Positions 32,353 through 41,312 are shown, counted from the stretch's first letter. The stretch is DNA of 47,891 nt from Lysobacteraceae bacterium (GCA_021299185.1 JAJTHZ010000103.1:1-47891); one strand, 5' to 3'. Program-made: numbers and translations. Notes: generated by a model not told the origin, from the sequence alone.

Positions 32353-32425
32353 TGTTGGGGCTGCTTCAGCGGCGACTGCCCGCCACACCCTCGCGAGGTC
32401 CATCGCCGGCGAAGCCGGCTCCCAC
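32353..32425. repeat. REP/BIME element, type A (diverged left end)
   Basis: Left end TTGGGGCTGCTTCAGCGGCG, right end GCCGGCTCCCAC. It is about 90 bp upstream of the RAYT start, completing the REP-RAYT-REP arrangement. The 330-bp interval between the RAYT and pilR holds nothing else I can identify. Confidence 0.78.
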
Positions 32426-32595
32426 AACACTGAACCCTTACCTCGCAAGCCCGCGCATGCTCCGCCTCCGGGACCGGCCTCAGCGGCGGCCTCGGCGCGC
32501 CAGCCCATGGCGCTGCAACCGCTCCCCGCCCCGCGCACCTTCCGCTAGCATCGGGGCCAACGCCTGCAGGGGCGGCCCCACCGAGCCCGAGAAGC

Positions 32596-33975
32596 ATGAC
32601 GCGGCAAACCGCCCTCGTCGTCGACGACGAACCCGACATCCGCGAACTGCTGGTCCTGACCCTGGGGCGGCTCGGCCTGCTGGTCGACACCGCGCCCAAC
32701 GTCACCGACGCCAAGAAGCGTCTTTCCGAGGGCCACTACGCGTTCTGCCTGACCGACATGCGGATGCCCGACGGCACCGGCCTCGAACTGGTCGAGCACG
32801 TGTCGGCCCACCACCCCAACGTGCCGATCGCGGTCATCACCGCCTTCGGCAGCGTGGACACCGCGGTGACCGCGCTCAAGGCGGGGGCCTTCGACTTCGT
32901 GTCCAAGCCGGTGGACCTCGCGGTCCTGCGCCGGCTGGTCCAGTCGGCGCTGAAACTGCACGAGGAGCGCAAGGCCGAGCCCGTCGCCGCGGCCGCGGGC
33001 GGCAGCCCGCTGGTCGGCGACTCGCCCGCGATGGACGCGGTCCGCGCCACCATCGCCAAGGTCGCGCGCAGCCAGGCGCCGGTCTACATCAGCGGCGAGT
33101 CCGGCGTCGGCAAGGAGGTGGTCGCGCGCCTGGTCCACGAAAGCGGGCCCCGCGCCAGCGGGCCCTTCGTCCCGGTCAACTGCGGCGCCATCCCCGGCGA
33201 ATTGATGGAAAGCGAGTTCTTCGGCCACAAGAAGGGCAGCTTCACCGGCGCCACCGCCGACAAGGACGGCCTGTTCCAGGCCGCCAACGGCGGCACCCTG
33301 TTCCTCGACGAGGTGGCCGACCTGCCGATGCACATGCAGGTCAAATTGCTGCGCGTGATCCAGGAAAAGGCCGTGCGCCCGATCGGCGCGCGGCAGGAAG
33401 TGCCGGTGGACGTGCGCATCCTGTCCGCCACCCACAAGAACCTCGCGCGGCTGGTCGAGCAGGGCGCGTTCCGGCAGGACCTGTTCTACCGCATCAACGT
33501 GATCGAGGTCCGCGTGCCGCCGCTGCGCGAGCGCCGCACCGACATCCCGCAACTCGCCGCGCGCTTCCTCGACCGCATCGCCGCCGACTTCGGCGTCGAA
33601 CGGGCTGCGCTGTCGCCGCGCGCGATGGCCGCGCTCGACCAGCACGATTTCCCCGGCAACGTGCGCGAACTCGAGAACGTGCTCGAGCGCGCCGTCGCGC
33701 TGTGCGAGAAGGGCGTGATCGAAGTCGAGGACCTGCGCCTGATGCCCAAGGGGGCCGGCAACGGCGCCCCGTCCGGCATGCCGGCTGCCGCCCCGCCGGC
33801 GGACCCGACCACCCTCACCGGCAGCGGCCTCGTCGACTACGTCGAGAACCTTGAGCGCGAGGCCATCGTCAAGGCGCTGCAGGAAACCCGCTACAACAAG
33901 ACCGCGGCGGCCAAGAAGCTCGGCATCACCTTCCGGGCGCTGCGCTACAAGCTGAAGAAGCTGGGGATCGAGTAA
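32596..33975 (+). CDS. pilR: Sigma-54-dependent response regulator PilR
   Basis: A 459-residue NtrC-type activator. The receiver domain (1-120) has the phosphoacceptor Asp54 in LTDMRMPDGTG and the signature Lys in VSKPVDL. The AAA+ domain (about 140-375) has Walker A GESGVGKE, the sigma-54 contact loop GSFTGA (a common variant of GAFTGA) and GGTLFLDEVADLP. The C-terminal Fis-type helix-turn-helix reads KTAAAKKLGITFRALRYKLK. It should activate the two pilin genes at 38341 and 38952, both of which have sigma-54 promoters. Confidence 0.95.
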   Translation: MTRQTALVVDDEPDIRELLVLTLGRLGLLVDTAPNVTDAKKRLSEGHYAFCLTDMRMPDGTGLELVEHVSAHHPNVPIAVITAFGSVDTAVTALKAGAFDFVSKPVDLAVLRRLVQSALKLHEERKAEPVAAAAGGSPLVGDSPAMDAVRATIAKVARSQAPVYISGESGVGKEVVARLVHESGPRASGPFVPVNCGAIPGELMESEFFGHKKGSFTGATADKDGLFQAANGGTLFLDEVADLPMHMQVKLLRVIQEKAVRPIGARQEVPVDVRILSATHKNLARLVEQGAFRQDLFYRINVIEVRVPPLRERRTDIPQLAARFLDRIAADFGVERAALSPRAMAALDQHDFPGNVRELENVLERAVALCEKGVIEVEDLRLMPKGAGNGAPSGMPAAAPPADPTTLTGSGLVDYVENLEREAIVKALQETRYNKTAAAKKLGITFRALRYKLKKLGIE

Positions 33976-33982
33976 CGCACGT

Positions 33983-34723
33983 TCACCAGCCTTCGACGGC
34001 GATGATCCCGGCCGGTTGGACCTCGTCCTTGCGGAATACGACGATCATGCTGGCATTCATCGAGTCGATCGGCAGGTAACGCGCACTGGCCAGGTCGAGA
34101 CCGCGCTCTGCCATTCCGGCGCGCAACCGGTCCGCCTGCTCGGGACGCCGCTCGATCAGTTCCTGCACGGGTTTCGCCCGCTGGACCAGCGCATCCGCCT
34201 CTTGCTCGAACGGCACGTAGTACTGCGGGAAGGTGTCGATGTCGCGTCCCTTGAACGCGGATTCGAGCAAGGCGTTTCGGGAGGCGGCATCTTCCGGCGC
34301 GCGGGTTGCGACCAGCCGCGGGCCGTCCCACGGCAAGCGATCGAACGGCGCCTTCGCCTTGGCGAGGTCCTCGGCGAGGATCCGCTTGGCAGGAACGACG
34401 ACGAACTGGTCCTTCAAGGCGACCACGTACGCCGGCCTTGCGTCGGCCGCGACGATGAGTCCGTAGGTCAATGCTGCCGCCTGCAGCAGGCCGATCACCG
34501 TGAGGTCGAACTTGAGTCCCTTCTTGCCCGGTTTGAACACGATCCCGGTGAGGAGCGGTCCGATCGCGAGGTCGACACACAGCAGGATCAGGAACAGGCG
34601 CGGCGCGCCGGTGAGCTCGCCATAGGGATGCGGAAACCAGACCAGCATGACAAGGGCGGCAACGGCCGCCAGTACGGCGGCACTGATGGCGAGGTGGATG
34701 ACAACAGCCTTGGTCTTGCTCAT
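33983..34723 (-). CDS. TfpX/TfpZ-like type IV pilin accessory protein (copy 2)
   Basis: A 246-residue membrane protein starting MSKTKAVVIHLAIS at ATG 34723. Three membrane segments lie in the first 95 residues and a periplasm- or cytoplasm-facing domain follows, including FPQYYVPFEQEAD and the end MIVVFRKDEV...IIAVEGW. It is a paralogue of the gene at 26384. It follows the MFS/spermidine-synthase-like gene by 62 bp on the same strand, probably in one operon, convergent with pilR and close to the pilins. TfpX/TfpZ relatives assist assembly of their neighbouring pilin. The exact step is unknown. Confidence 0.78.
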   Translation of the reverse strand: MSKTKAVVIHLAISAAVLAAVAALVMLVWFPHPYGELTGAPRLFLILLCVDLAIGPLLTGIVFKPGKKGLKFDLTVIGLLQAAALTYGLIVAADARPAYVVALKDQFVVVPAKRILAEDLAKAKAPFDRLPWDGPRLVATRAPEDAASRNALLESAFKGRDIDTFPQYYVPFEQEADALVQRAKPVQELIERRPEQADRLRAGMAERGLDLASARYLPIDSMNASMIVVFRKDEVQPAGIIAVEGW

Positions 34724-34785
34724 GGTTGTGCTCGAAGCGGACGTTCGTTTGTTGAAGGCAGATTGGTGCTGCCGGCCGTTCCCGC

Positions 34786-37700
34786 TCAGGGCCGTCCGGC
34801 GCTTGCGGCCGTTGCCGGACGGGTGGCTTCCGCGGCACGCGCGTCGGCCCACGCCCTGACCAGTCCCTGCACGACACCGAGACTCTCGGTCTGGCGAAGG
34901 CCCTCGCCGTGCGCTTTCCAGATTTCGGCCACGTCGCCAGGGCGACCGGACCCGATCGCACCCAGCGTGGCCAGCATGACCAGCGATTCCTTCGAGGTGT
35001 CCGGCAATCCCCGCGGCGCGGAGTCGAGCGCTTCGATCGCGAGCGCCCGCTGCGCCGCGTGGTCGCGTCGCGACGTGGCATCGAAGAGTCGCAGCAGCAG
35101 TCCCGGGTAGGCCGAGGCGCTCTCTGGCGCATCACAGCGCATCCACGGCGGGGCCGCCCAGAGGCTGGGGCGTGCCGCATCCACCCGATAGTGGGCGAAG
35201 GTCAGCTCGCCGATCTCGAGCGCCGCCGCCGCCCAGGTCGGCGCGAGCGCGTCGGACACGCAGCGCGCGGAAAGCTGGTACAGCCGCGACAGCGAGGCGG
35301 CGACCGGCGGGTTCCCGGACAGCAGCTTTTCCGTGACCAGCGGTTCGCCCAGCGCTTCGACCACGGCGCGGCCACGTTCCTGCGCCTGCACGATGAAGTT
35401 CTGCATGCCGGGGATTCGGGTCGCGGCCTCGTCGACATAAGGTCGAACGCCCAGCGTCTCAAGAACCGGAAACCCCGAATTCGCCACCGCCAGAATCCCG
35501 AACGCAGATACGTTGGCATGCCGCGTCTGCGGCCCCTTGAGCGACACGGTGGGGAAGTAGTCGCTATGGGCCTTCGCACCCCAGACTTCGGTGTATGCGC
35601 GGATCAGGCGTTCGTCCATCAGCTTGCGGACCGTGAAGTCGCTTTGCTTGGCAAGCCCTTGGCGCGCGAGTTCTCCCGCCAACGGCTCGATCGCGACCCG
35701 GTTCCAGTCGGGCGCGGCGACCGGGCCGTGCGGCGATGCGACCATGATCAGGTCCGCGGTGTTCGACACATAGAGGTCGACGTGCGGGAACTTCTCCACC
35801 AGGGCACGCAGCATGGTGGCCACCAGCGGGTCGCTGATTTCGTAGGCCTGCACCCATTGCACGAGGATGCCGCCCGGCTTGAGGTGCCGGATGATGAACT
35901 CGTAGAACTCCTGCGTGAACAGTCCCGCCACCCCGCTGACCCAGGGGTTCGACGGCTCGGAGATGATGACATCGTAGGTGCGCGAGCCCGTCGCAAAGTA
36001 AGTCCGCGCGTCGTCGATGCGGATCTGCGAGCGACGGTCGTCATAGGCGCGTGCCACGTAGGGACCGAACAGCCGCGCCCCCTCGACCATCGCCTCTTCG
36101 ATCTCGATCGTGTTGACCAGTTTGGGTAGCGGACTGCCGAGCACGGTGTGCGTGCTCAGGCCGGAACCGAAGCCGATCACGGCGATCGACTCCGGATTCG
36201 GGTGGACGGCCAGCGGCAGCGCGCCGGCGATCACCATCGTCACCTCGTCGATCGAACGCGGCATCGAGGCGTCCATGCGGATCGACGCATCCGTCTTGCC
36301 GTTGGTGGAGATGTAGGCCTGCGTATCGGACCCTTGGTACACCGCGACGGTGGCGGTCTTGCCGTCACGGAAATAGTGGATCTCCGTCCCCTCCGTCAGG
36401 CTCGCGCGACCGGACCGGAACACGCCGCCCGCCATCACCAGCGGATCGACCCGCGCGAACTGCACGGCAACAACTGCAATCACGGCCGAGGCGAAGCCGC
36501 CGACGATATACACGCGGCGCGCCGCAGACTCACTGAAGAAACGCAGCAGGTAAACGCCCAGCACCGCATCCCCGAGACCGGCCAGCACGAGGGACAGCTT
36601 CACCCCGACCAGCGGGATCAGCACGTGCACGGCGGCGAGCACGCCGGTGATGGCGCCCAGCGTGTTGGCCGCGTAGACCTTGCCGATGACCTGCTCGCCC
36701 TCGCCGTTGCGCAGCAGGGCCGCCGTGAACAGCGGCAGGGTCATGCCAGCGAAGAACGCCGCGGGCAGCATCACCAGGATCGCGAGCGCCGCGCTGCCGG
36801 CGAGGAACAGGAAGTAGCCGTTCTCGCTGCGCTGGACCGCCGACATCACCCACTCCACCCAGTGGAAGGCCTGGGTGTAGACCACCAGCGACAGCAAGGT
36901 CGCGATGCCCATCAGGACCTGGGCAATGCCGGCCAGGCGCAGTGGCTGCGTCAGGTTCGCGGAACGCTTGCGGACGTAGAGGCCACCCAGCGCAAGGCCG
37001 AGGATGAAGGCCGAAAGCATCAACTCGAAGGAATGCACCGTGGTGCCAAGCGCCAGGTTCAACAGGCGAACCCAGCCCACCTCGTAGACGAACGACGTGG
37101 CGCCGGTGATGAAACTCGCTGCGAGCACGGCGGTGAGCAGCGGCGTGCCCGGCCGGTCGGCGGCATCCGGGTTCGGCGCCGGGGCGCGGGCCGGCACGGC
37201 GATCGGAGCCGATACGGATGAAGCGCCACCCTCGCGCACGTAGAAACTGACCGCGGCCGCGGCAGCAGCCACCAGCAGGTTGAGGACACCCGCCGAGAAC
37301 ATGGCGCCGGGCATGCCCACCCAGGGCAGCAGCAGGAAGGTGGCGGCCAGCGCGCCGAAGGCGGCGCCGATGCTGTTGGAGAAGTAAAGGCCACCGAGGA
37401 TGCGACTGTCGTCCGCCGGCGCGATGCGCAGGTAGCCGGCGCTCATCAGGGGAAAGGTGGTGCCGAGCAGGATGCTCTGCGGCAGGATCAGCAGCGCAGC
37501 CGAAAGCCACTGGTAGGTGTGCGCGAGGGCCGGACTGTCGAGCGCGGGCAGGACGGTGCCCTGCGAGACATCGGTGTAGGCGACGAACACCCCGTGGAAA
37601 ACCAACCCCGCGATACCGACGATGCCTTCGATCACGGCGTAGGCCATGATCAGGCGGCGGCGGGATTCGGCCACCCGGCTCGCCAGCAGGGCGCCCAGCG

Positions 37701-37869
37701 CCATGCCGCCCATGAAGATGCCGAGCACCAGTGACTGCGCGTAGGCGGCGTGCCCGAGGGTCAGGCCGAGATAATGCGACCAGACGGCCTGGTAGATCAG
37801 GCCGGCGAAGCCGGAGACGATGAAAACTGCGAGCAGCGCCAGTTCCACGCGGCGGATCTTGTAGGTCAT
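34786..37869 (-). CDS. Membrane protein with MFS-like and spermidine-synthase-like domains
   Basis: A 1027-residue protein. ATG 37869 is chosen because it starts MTYKIRRVELALLAVFIVSG, directly before the first membrane helix. Residues 1-525 hold about 12-14 membrane helices with FYSNSIGA-type transporter-like repeats (TFPLMSAGYL, FYVREGG). Residues 535-770 resemble spermidine synthase and other SAM-dependent enzymes: IAVIGFGSGLSTHTVL (about residue 565), IEIEEAMVEGARLF, IDDARTYF and ISEPSNPWVSGVAGLFTQ. Residues 780-1027 are soluble, helical and unrecognised. The gene is divergent from pilA1 and precedes a TfpZ-like gene. Whether it makes polyamine, methylates or transports something is unknown. 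Confidence 0.8.
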   Translation of the reverse strand: MTYKIRRVELALLAVFIVSGFAGLIYQAVWSHYLGLTLGHAAYAQSLVLGIFMGGMALGALLASRVAESRRRLIMAYAVIEGIVGIAGLVFHGVFVAYTDVSQGTVLPALDSPALAHTYQWLSAALLILPQSILLGTTFPLMSAGYLRIAPADDSRILGGLYFSNSIGAAFGALAATFLLLPWVGMPGAMFSAGVLNLLVAAAAAAVSFYVREGGASSVSAPIAVPARAPAPNPDAADRPGTPLLTAVLAASFITGATSFVYEVGWVRLLNLALGTTVHSFELMLSAFILGLALGGLYVRKRSANLTQPLRLAGIAQVLMGIATLLSLVVYTQAFHWVEWVMSAVQRSENGYFLFLAGSAALAILVMLPAAFFAGMTLPLFTAALLRNGEGEQVIGKVYAANTLGAITGVLAAVHVLIPLVGVKLSLVLAGLGDAVLGVYLLRFFSESAARRVYIVGGFASAVIAVVAVQFARVDPLVMAGGVFRSGRASLTEGTEIHYFRDGKTATVAVYQGSDTQAYISTNGKTDASIRMDASMPRSIDEVTMVIAGALPLAVHPNPESIAVIGFGSGLSTHTVLGSPLPKLVNTIEIEEAMVEGARLFGPYVARAYDDRRSQIRIDDARTYFATGSRTYDVIISEPSNPWVSGVAGLFTQEFYEFIIRHLKPGGILVQWVQAYEISDPLVATMLRALVEKFPHVDLYVSNTADLIMVASPHGPVAAPDWNRVAIEPLAGELARQGLAKQSDFTVRKLMDERLIRAYTEVWGAKAHSDYFPTVSLKGPQTRHANVSAFGILAVANSGFPVLETLGVRPYVDEAATRIPGMQNFIVQAQERGRAVVEALGEPLVTEKLLSGNPPVAASLSRLYQLSARCVSDALAPTWAAAALEIGELTFAHYRVDAARPSLWAAPPWMRCDAPESASAYPGLLLRLFDATSRRDHAAQRALAIEALDSAPRGLPDTSKESLVMLATLGAIGSGRPGDVAEIWKAHGEGLRQTESLGVVQGLVRAWADARAAEATRPATAASAGRP

Positions 37870-38078
37870 GTCGTCGCAGGTCCGAAAGTTGGGTCGAGGC
37901 GGAGGCAGGATATCCGGCTTTGCAGCAGACGCCACGGCGCAGGGCGCTGCAAGGCTCGCCGCTGCACCACGCGGCGCACTCGCATGGGCTGCGCCGGACG
38001 GGTGCAACCTGCGCGCCAGCGGCGCACGCGCCTGAATCCAGTGCCGCGGCCGGGCCCGCGGTCGAAAGGCGACCTGCT

Positions 38079-38095
38079 GCGTCACAATGTGACGC
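38079..38095. promoter_or_regulatory. Palindrome GCGTCAC-AAT-GTGACGC
   Basis: Perfect 7-bp arms around a 3-bp centre. It lies about 150 bp upstream of the predicted sigma-54 transcription start of pilA1, a normal distance for an activator site. It could bind PilR or another factor. Confidence 0.5.
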
Positions 38096-38121
38096 TATGC
38101 GACAGACGGGTATCGAAATGC

Positions 38122-38150
38122 TTGCAGGCCCCGATGCCCGCACGTATTAT
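38122..38150 (+). promoter_or_regulatory. Possible additional sigma-70 promoter for pilA1
   Basis: TTGCAG (38122-38127), 17-bp spacer, TATTAT (38145-38150). The -10 box matches well, the -35 box only half. Confidence 0.3.
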
Positions 38151-38211
38151 CCGCGCGCTGGGGGGCAGCATGTCCAAGGGCAAGCCGTCGCCGAGCGGCG
38201 CCTCGCACCCA

Positions 38212-38228
38212 TTGGCACGGCATGTGCT
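38212..38228 (+). promoter_or_regulatory. Sigma-54 promoter of pilA1
   Basis: TTGGCACG, four bases, then GTGCT. The invariant GG (38214-38215) and GC (38226-38227) are 10 bp apart as required. Transcription would begin near 38239, leaving a leader of about 100 nt. Confidence 0.8.
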
Positions 38229-38340
38229 TTAGCTGCTGGTGCCGACGGGTGCGTTCCCGGTTTTGACGCCGGGGTGGGCCAATCCGTGCGGCGTCTCCGT
38301 CGAAGCGTCCAGACCGTCCATCCACACCACCGAGGTTCCC

Positions 38341-38814
38341 ATGAAGAAGTATCAAGGCTTTACCCTGATCGAGCTGATGATCGTGATCGCGATCCTCGGC
38401 ATCTTGCTGGCCATTGCCATCCCGGCCTATCAGGACTACACGGTGCGCGCTCGCGTTTCCGAGGGCCTGAACCTCGCGGCGTCGCCGAAGGTGGCCGTTT
38501 CCGAGACCTTCCAGGCCACCGGTGGCGCGCTGCCGCTGGCCGGCGGCGGCGCCGGCGGTTGCTGCGGCTACGAGGGCAACGGCGCGACCGACAACCTGTC
38601 GGCCAACAAGATCAACATCGACGCGGATTCCGGCCAGATCAACGTCGTGCTCGACCTGATCCCGGCGCTCGGTGCCAAGAACCAGCTGACCCTGGAGCCG
38701 ATCGTCCAGGGCGCCCCGCTGGCCAAGGGCAAGGTGGGCGACATCGAGTGGAACTGCAATGCCGCCGCCGGCACCACGATCGAAACGCGCTATCTGCCGC
38801 AGCAGTGCCGCTGA
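38341..38814 (+). CDS. pilA: Type IV pilin, first copy
   Basis: A 157-residue prepilin with a 6-residue leader MKKYQG, cleaved by PilD before [22 protein letters not shown], split here before AYQDY; Glu5 of the mature form is present. The head domain has a glycine-rich loop GGGAGGCC with two adjacent cysteines, and a C-terminal pair in WNC and QQC that should form the disulphide-bonded loop. It has its own sigma-54 promoter and is followed by a terminator, so it is expressed separately from the second pilin. Confidence 0.95.
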   Translation: MKKYQGFTLIELMIVIAILGILLAIAIPAYQDYTVRARVSEGLNLAASPKVAVSETFQATGGALPLAGGGAGGCCGYEGNGATDNLSANKINIDADSGQINVVLDLIPALGAKNQLTLEPIVQGAPLAKGKVGDIEWNCNAAAGTTIETRYLPQQCR

Positions 38815-38845
38815 TCGCTCGCGCTTAGCTACATCGCTTGAACTG

Positions 38846-38874
38846 ACGGGGCCCATTGGGCCCCGTCTTCATTT
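38846..38874 (+). terminator. Rho-independent terminator after pilA1
   Basis: ACGGGGCCC and GGGCCCCGT flank ATT, followed by CTTCATTT. It lies between the two pilin genes. Confidence 0.82.
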
Positions 38875-38904
38875 GGGGGTATCGCCTGGCGGCCGCGACA
38901 CCAA

Positions 38905-38921
38905 CTGGCACACCAGTTGCA
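38905..38921 (+). promoter_or_regulatory. Sigma-54 promoter of pilA2
   Basis: CTGGCAC, five bases, then TTGCA: a full match to the sigma-54 consensus, with GG (38907-38908) and GC (38919-38920) 10 bp apart. Transcription would begin near 38932, 20 bp before the start codon. Confidence 0.87.
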
Positions 38922-38951
38922 GTTCGTCACACGTCTCAGCGAGGCATTCGT

Positions 38952-39446
38952 ATGCGAACCCAGATGGCCGTTTCAACCGCGCGCGGCTTCACCCTCATCG
39001 AACTGATGATCGTGATCGCGATCCTCGGCATCCTGCTGGCCATCGCGATCCCCGCGTATCAGGACTACACGGTGCGGGCGCGCGTCGCCGAGGGACTGAA
39101 TCTTGCCGCAGCACCGAAGGTCGCGGTGGCCGAGCGCTGGCATTGGAGCGGCGGCGACCTGCCGTTCACCGGCGGCGGGGCGGGCGGCTGTTGCGGCTAT
39201 GAAGGCCTGACCCAGAACACGGACAACATCAGTGCCGGCAACATCACCATCGACCCGAACTCGGGCGCGATATCGATCGTGCTGGACCAGATCCCCGCCC
39301 TCACCGGCGCCGACACGCTGGTGCTCGCCCCGCGGGTCGACGGCGCGCCGCTGGTCGTCGAGAAGGTGGGAGACGTGACCTGGGATTGCGATGCGGCTGC
39401 GGGAACCACCATCGAGCCGCGCTACTTGCCGGCAGAGTGTCGCTGA
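38952..39446 (+). CDS. pilA: Type IV pilin, second copy
   Basis: A 164-residue prepilin with a longer 12-residue leader [12 protein letters not shown] before [20 protein letters not shown]. The N-terminal 50 mature residues are nearly identical to the first pilin. The head domain differs but keeps the [12 protein letters not shown] loop with adjacent cysteines and the C-terminal WDC...ECR pair. It arose by duplication of its neighbour and has an independent, stronger-looking sigma-54 promoter. It could be an alternative major pilin or co-polymerise with the first. Confidence 0.94.
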   Translation: MRTQMAVSTARGFTLIELMIVIAILGILLAIAIPAYQDYTVRARVAEGLNLAAAPKVAVAERWHWSGGDLPFTGGGAGGCCGYEGLTQNTDNISAGNITIDPNSGAISIVLDQIPALTGADTLVLAPRVDGAPLVVEKVGDVTWDCDAAAGTTIEPRYLPAECR

Positions 39447-39516
39447 TCGCCGCCCAGGTTCCACCTCGTTCACAATTTGCTTTTGTGGCCCGATAGATAG
39501 CGTTGCCCGGCGAGAA

Positions 39517-39545
39517 TTCACCTGAGGTCAGGCTTGCGGTAGAGT
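39517..39545 (+). promoter_or_regulatory. Candidate promoter for pilB-pilC-pilD
   Basis: TTCACC, 17-bp spacer, TAGAGT, each matching four of six consensus bases, 33 bp before the pilB ATG. Confidence 0.35.
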
Positions 39546-39578
39546 GGGCCTCCGGAGCGCCTCCCACGGAACACGGCC

Positions 39579-41312
39579 ATGGCGAGCACCCCCAATTCGA
39601 GCGCCCTCGCAGGCCTCACCGGCATTGCCCGGCGACTGGTCATCGAGGGTGCTTTGGCCGAGGACGAGGCCCGCAAGGCGGCTGAAGCGGCGTCACGCCA
39701 GAAGATCCCGCTGGTCTCCTACCTGATCCAGAACGGGCTGGCACCCGCTGGCGTGGCGGCTGCCGCCGCGGCCGCCGAATTCGGCATGCCGCTGTTCGAC
39801 GCCCGCGCGCTGGACCTCAAGAACGCGCCGGTCAAGCTGGTCGAGGAAAAGCTGATCCAGACCCACAAGGCCCTCCCGCTGTTCAAGCGCGGCAACCGGC
39901 TCTTCGTGGGCATCGCAGACCCCACCAACCTGCGCGCGCTGGACGAGATCAAGTTCAACACCAACCACTCGGTGGAACCGATCATCGTCCCCGAGGACCA
40001 GTTGGAGCGCCTGATCGACCAGGCGCTGGCCGGGGCCGACACCCTGGCGTCGGTGGTGGGCGGCGACGACGAGGGACTGGAGAACCTGGACCTCGAGGCC
40101 GGCGGGGGCGACGACGACGGCGACGCCAGCGGCGTGGACGCGACGAACGCCGACGACACGCCGATCGTCAAGTTCGTGAACAAGGTGCTGGTCGACGCGA
40201 TCAAGCGCGGTGCGTCCGACATCCACTTCGAGCCCTACGAGAACGTCTACCGCGTGCGCCTGCGCATGGACGGCATCCTGCGCCCGGTGGCGAGCCCGCC
40301 GCAGAAGCTCAATGCGCGCATCGCATCCCGAATCAAGGTGATGGCCGGCCTCGACATCGCCGAGCGCCGGGTGCCGCAGGACGGGCGCATCAAGCTCAAC
40401 ATCTCCAAGACCAAGGCGATCGACTTCCGCGTCAGCACCTGCCCGACCCTGTTCGGCGAGAAGATCGTCATGCGCGTGCTCGACGCGTCGGCGGCCAAAC
40501 TGGGCATCGAGAAGCTGGGCTACGAGGACGAGCAGAAGAAGCTCTTCCTCGAGGCCATCGCCAAGCCCTACGGCATGGTGCTGGTGACCGGCCCGACGGG
40601 CTCGGGCAAGACCGTGTCGCTGTACACCGCCCTCAACATCCTCAACACCGACGGGGTGAACATCTCCACCGTCGAGGACCCGGTCGAGATCCGCGTGCCC
40701 GGCATCAACCAGGTGCAGCAGAACGCGAAGAAGGGCATGACCTTCGCGGCGGCCCTGCGCTCCTTCCTGCGCCAGGACCCGGACATCATCATGGTCGGCG
40801 AGATCCGCGACCTGGAGACCGCCGAGATCGCGATCAAGGCCGCGCAAACCGGCCACATGGTGCTGTCGACCCTGCACACCAACGACGCGCCACAGACCGT
40901 GGCGCGTCTGATGAACATGGGCATCGCGCCGTACAACATCACCTCTTCGGTGACCCTGGTCATCGCCCAGCGCCTCGCGCGCCGTCTGCACGACTGCAAG
41001 CGGCCGCTGAAACTGCCCAAGGAAGCCCTGCTGGCCGAGGGTTTCACGGAGGCCGAGGCCGAAAGCATGAACATGTTCGAGGCGGTCGGCTGCTCCGGCT
41101 GCAACGACGGCTACAAGGGTCGCGTCGGCATCTACCAGGTGATGCCGATGGCCGAAGAGATCCAGAAGATCATCCTCTCCGGCGGCAACGCCCTGCAGAT
41201 CGCCGAGGCCGCGAAGAAGGCCGGGATCAACGACCTGCGGGCGTCGGCCCTCAAGAAGGTGAGGGATGGGCTGACCAGCCTCGCCGAAATCAACCGCGTG
41301 ACGAAGGACTAA
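39579..41312 (+). CDS. pilB: Type IV pilus extension ATPase PilB
   Basis: A 577-residue hexameric ATPase that powers pilus assembly. The N-terminal MshEN-like region covers about 15-150. Asp/Glu-rich residues of a flexible linker follow (GGGDDDGDASG). The core has Walker A GPTGSGKT with Lys344, the Asp box VEDPVEIRVPGINQVQ, Walker B DPDIIMVGEIRD and the His box LSTLHTNDAP. The zinc motif usual in PilB is incomplete: RLHDCK replaces the first Cys pair, while VGCSGC remains. pilC follows after 3 bp. Confidence 0.96.
   Translation: MASTPNSSALAGLTGIARRLVIEGALAEDEARKAAEAASRQKIPLVSYLIQNGLAPAGVAAAAAAAEFGMPLFDARALDLKNAPVKLVEEKLIQTHKALPLFKRGNRLFVGIADPTNLRALDEIKFNTNHSVEPIIVPEDQLERLIDQALAGADTLASVVGGDDEGLENLDLEAGGGDDDGDASGVDATNADDTPIVKFVNKVLVDAIKRGASDIHFEPYENVYRVRLRMDGILRPVASPPQKLNARIASRIKVMAGLDIAERRVPQDGRIKLNISKTKAIDFRVSTCPTLFGEKIVMRVLDASAAKLGIEKLGYEDEQKKLFLEAIAKPYGMVLVTGPTGSGKTVSLYTALNILNTDGVNISTVEDPVEIRVPGINQVQQNAKKGMTFAAALRSFLRQDPDIIMVGEIRDLETAEIAIKAAQTGHMVLSTLHTNDAPQTVARLMNMGIAPYNITSSVTLVIAQRLARRLHDCKRPLKLPKEALLAEGFTEAEAESMNMFEAVGCSGCNDGYKGRVGIYQVMPMAEEIQKIILSGGNALQIAEAAKKAGINDLRASALKKVRDGLTSLAEINRVTKD

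Larger units (their letters stand above)
37870..38340. other. Regulatory region between the divergent membrane gene and pilA1
   Basis: A 471-bp interval without a gene I can support. It contains a 17-bp palindrome (38079-38095), a sigma-70-like pair TTGCAG/TATTAT (38122-38150) and the sigma-54 promoter at 38212. It presumably holds control sites for both directions. Confidence 0.6.
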
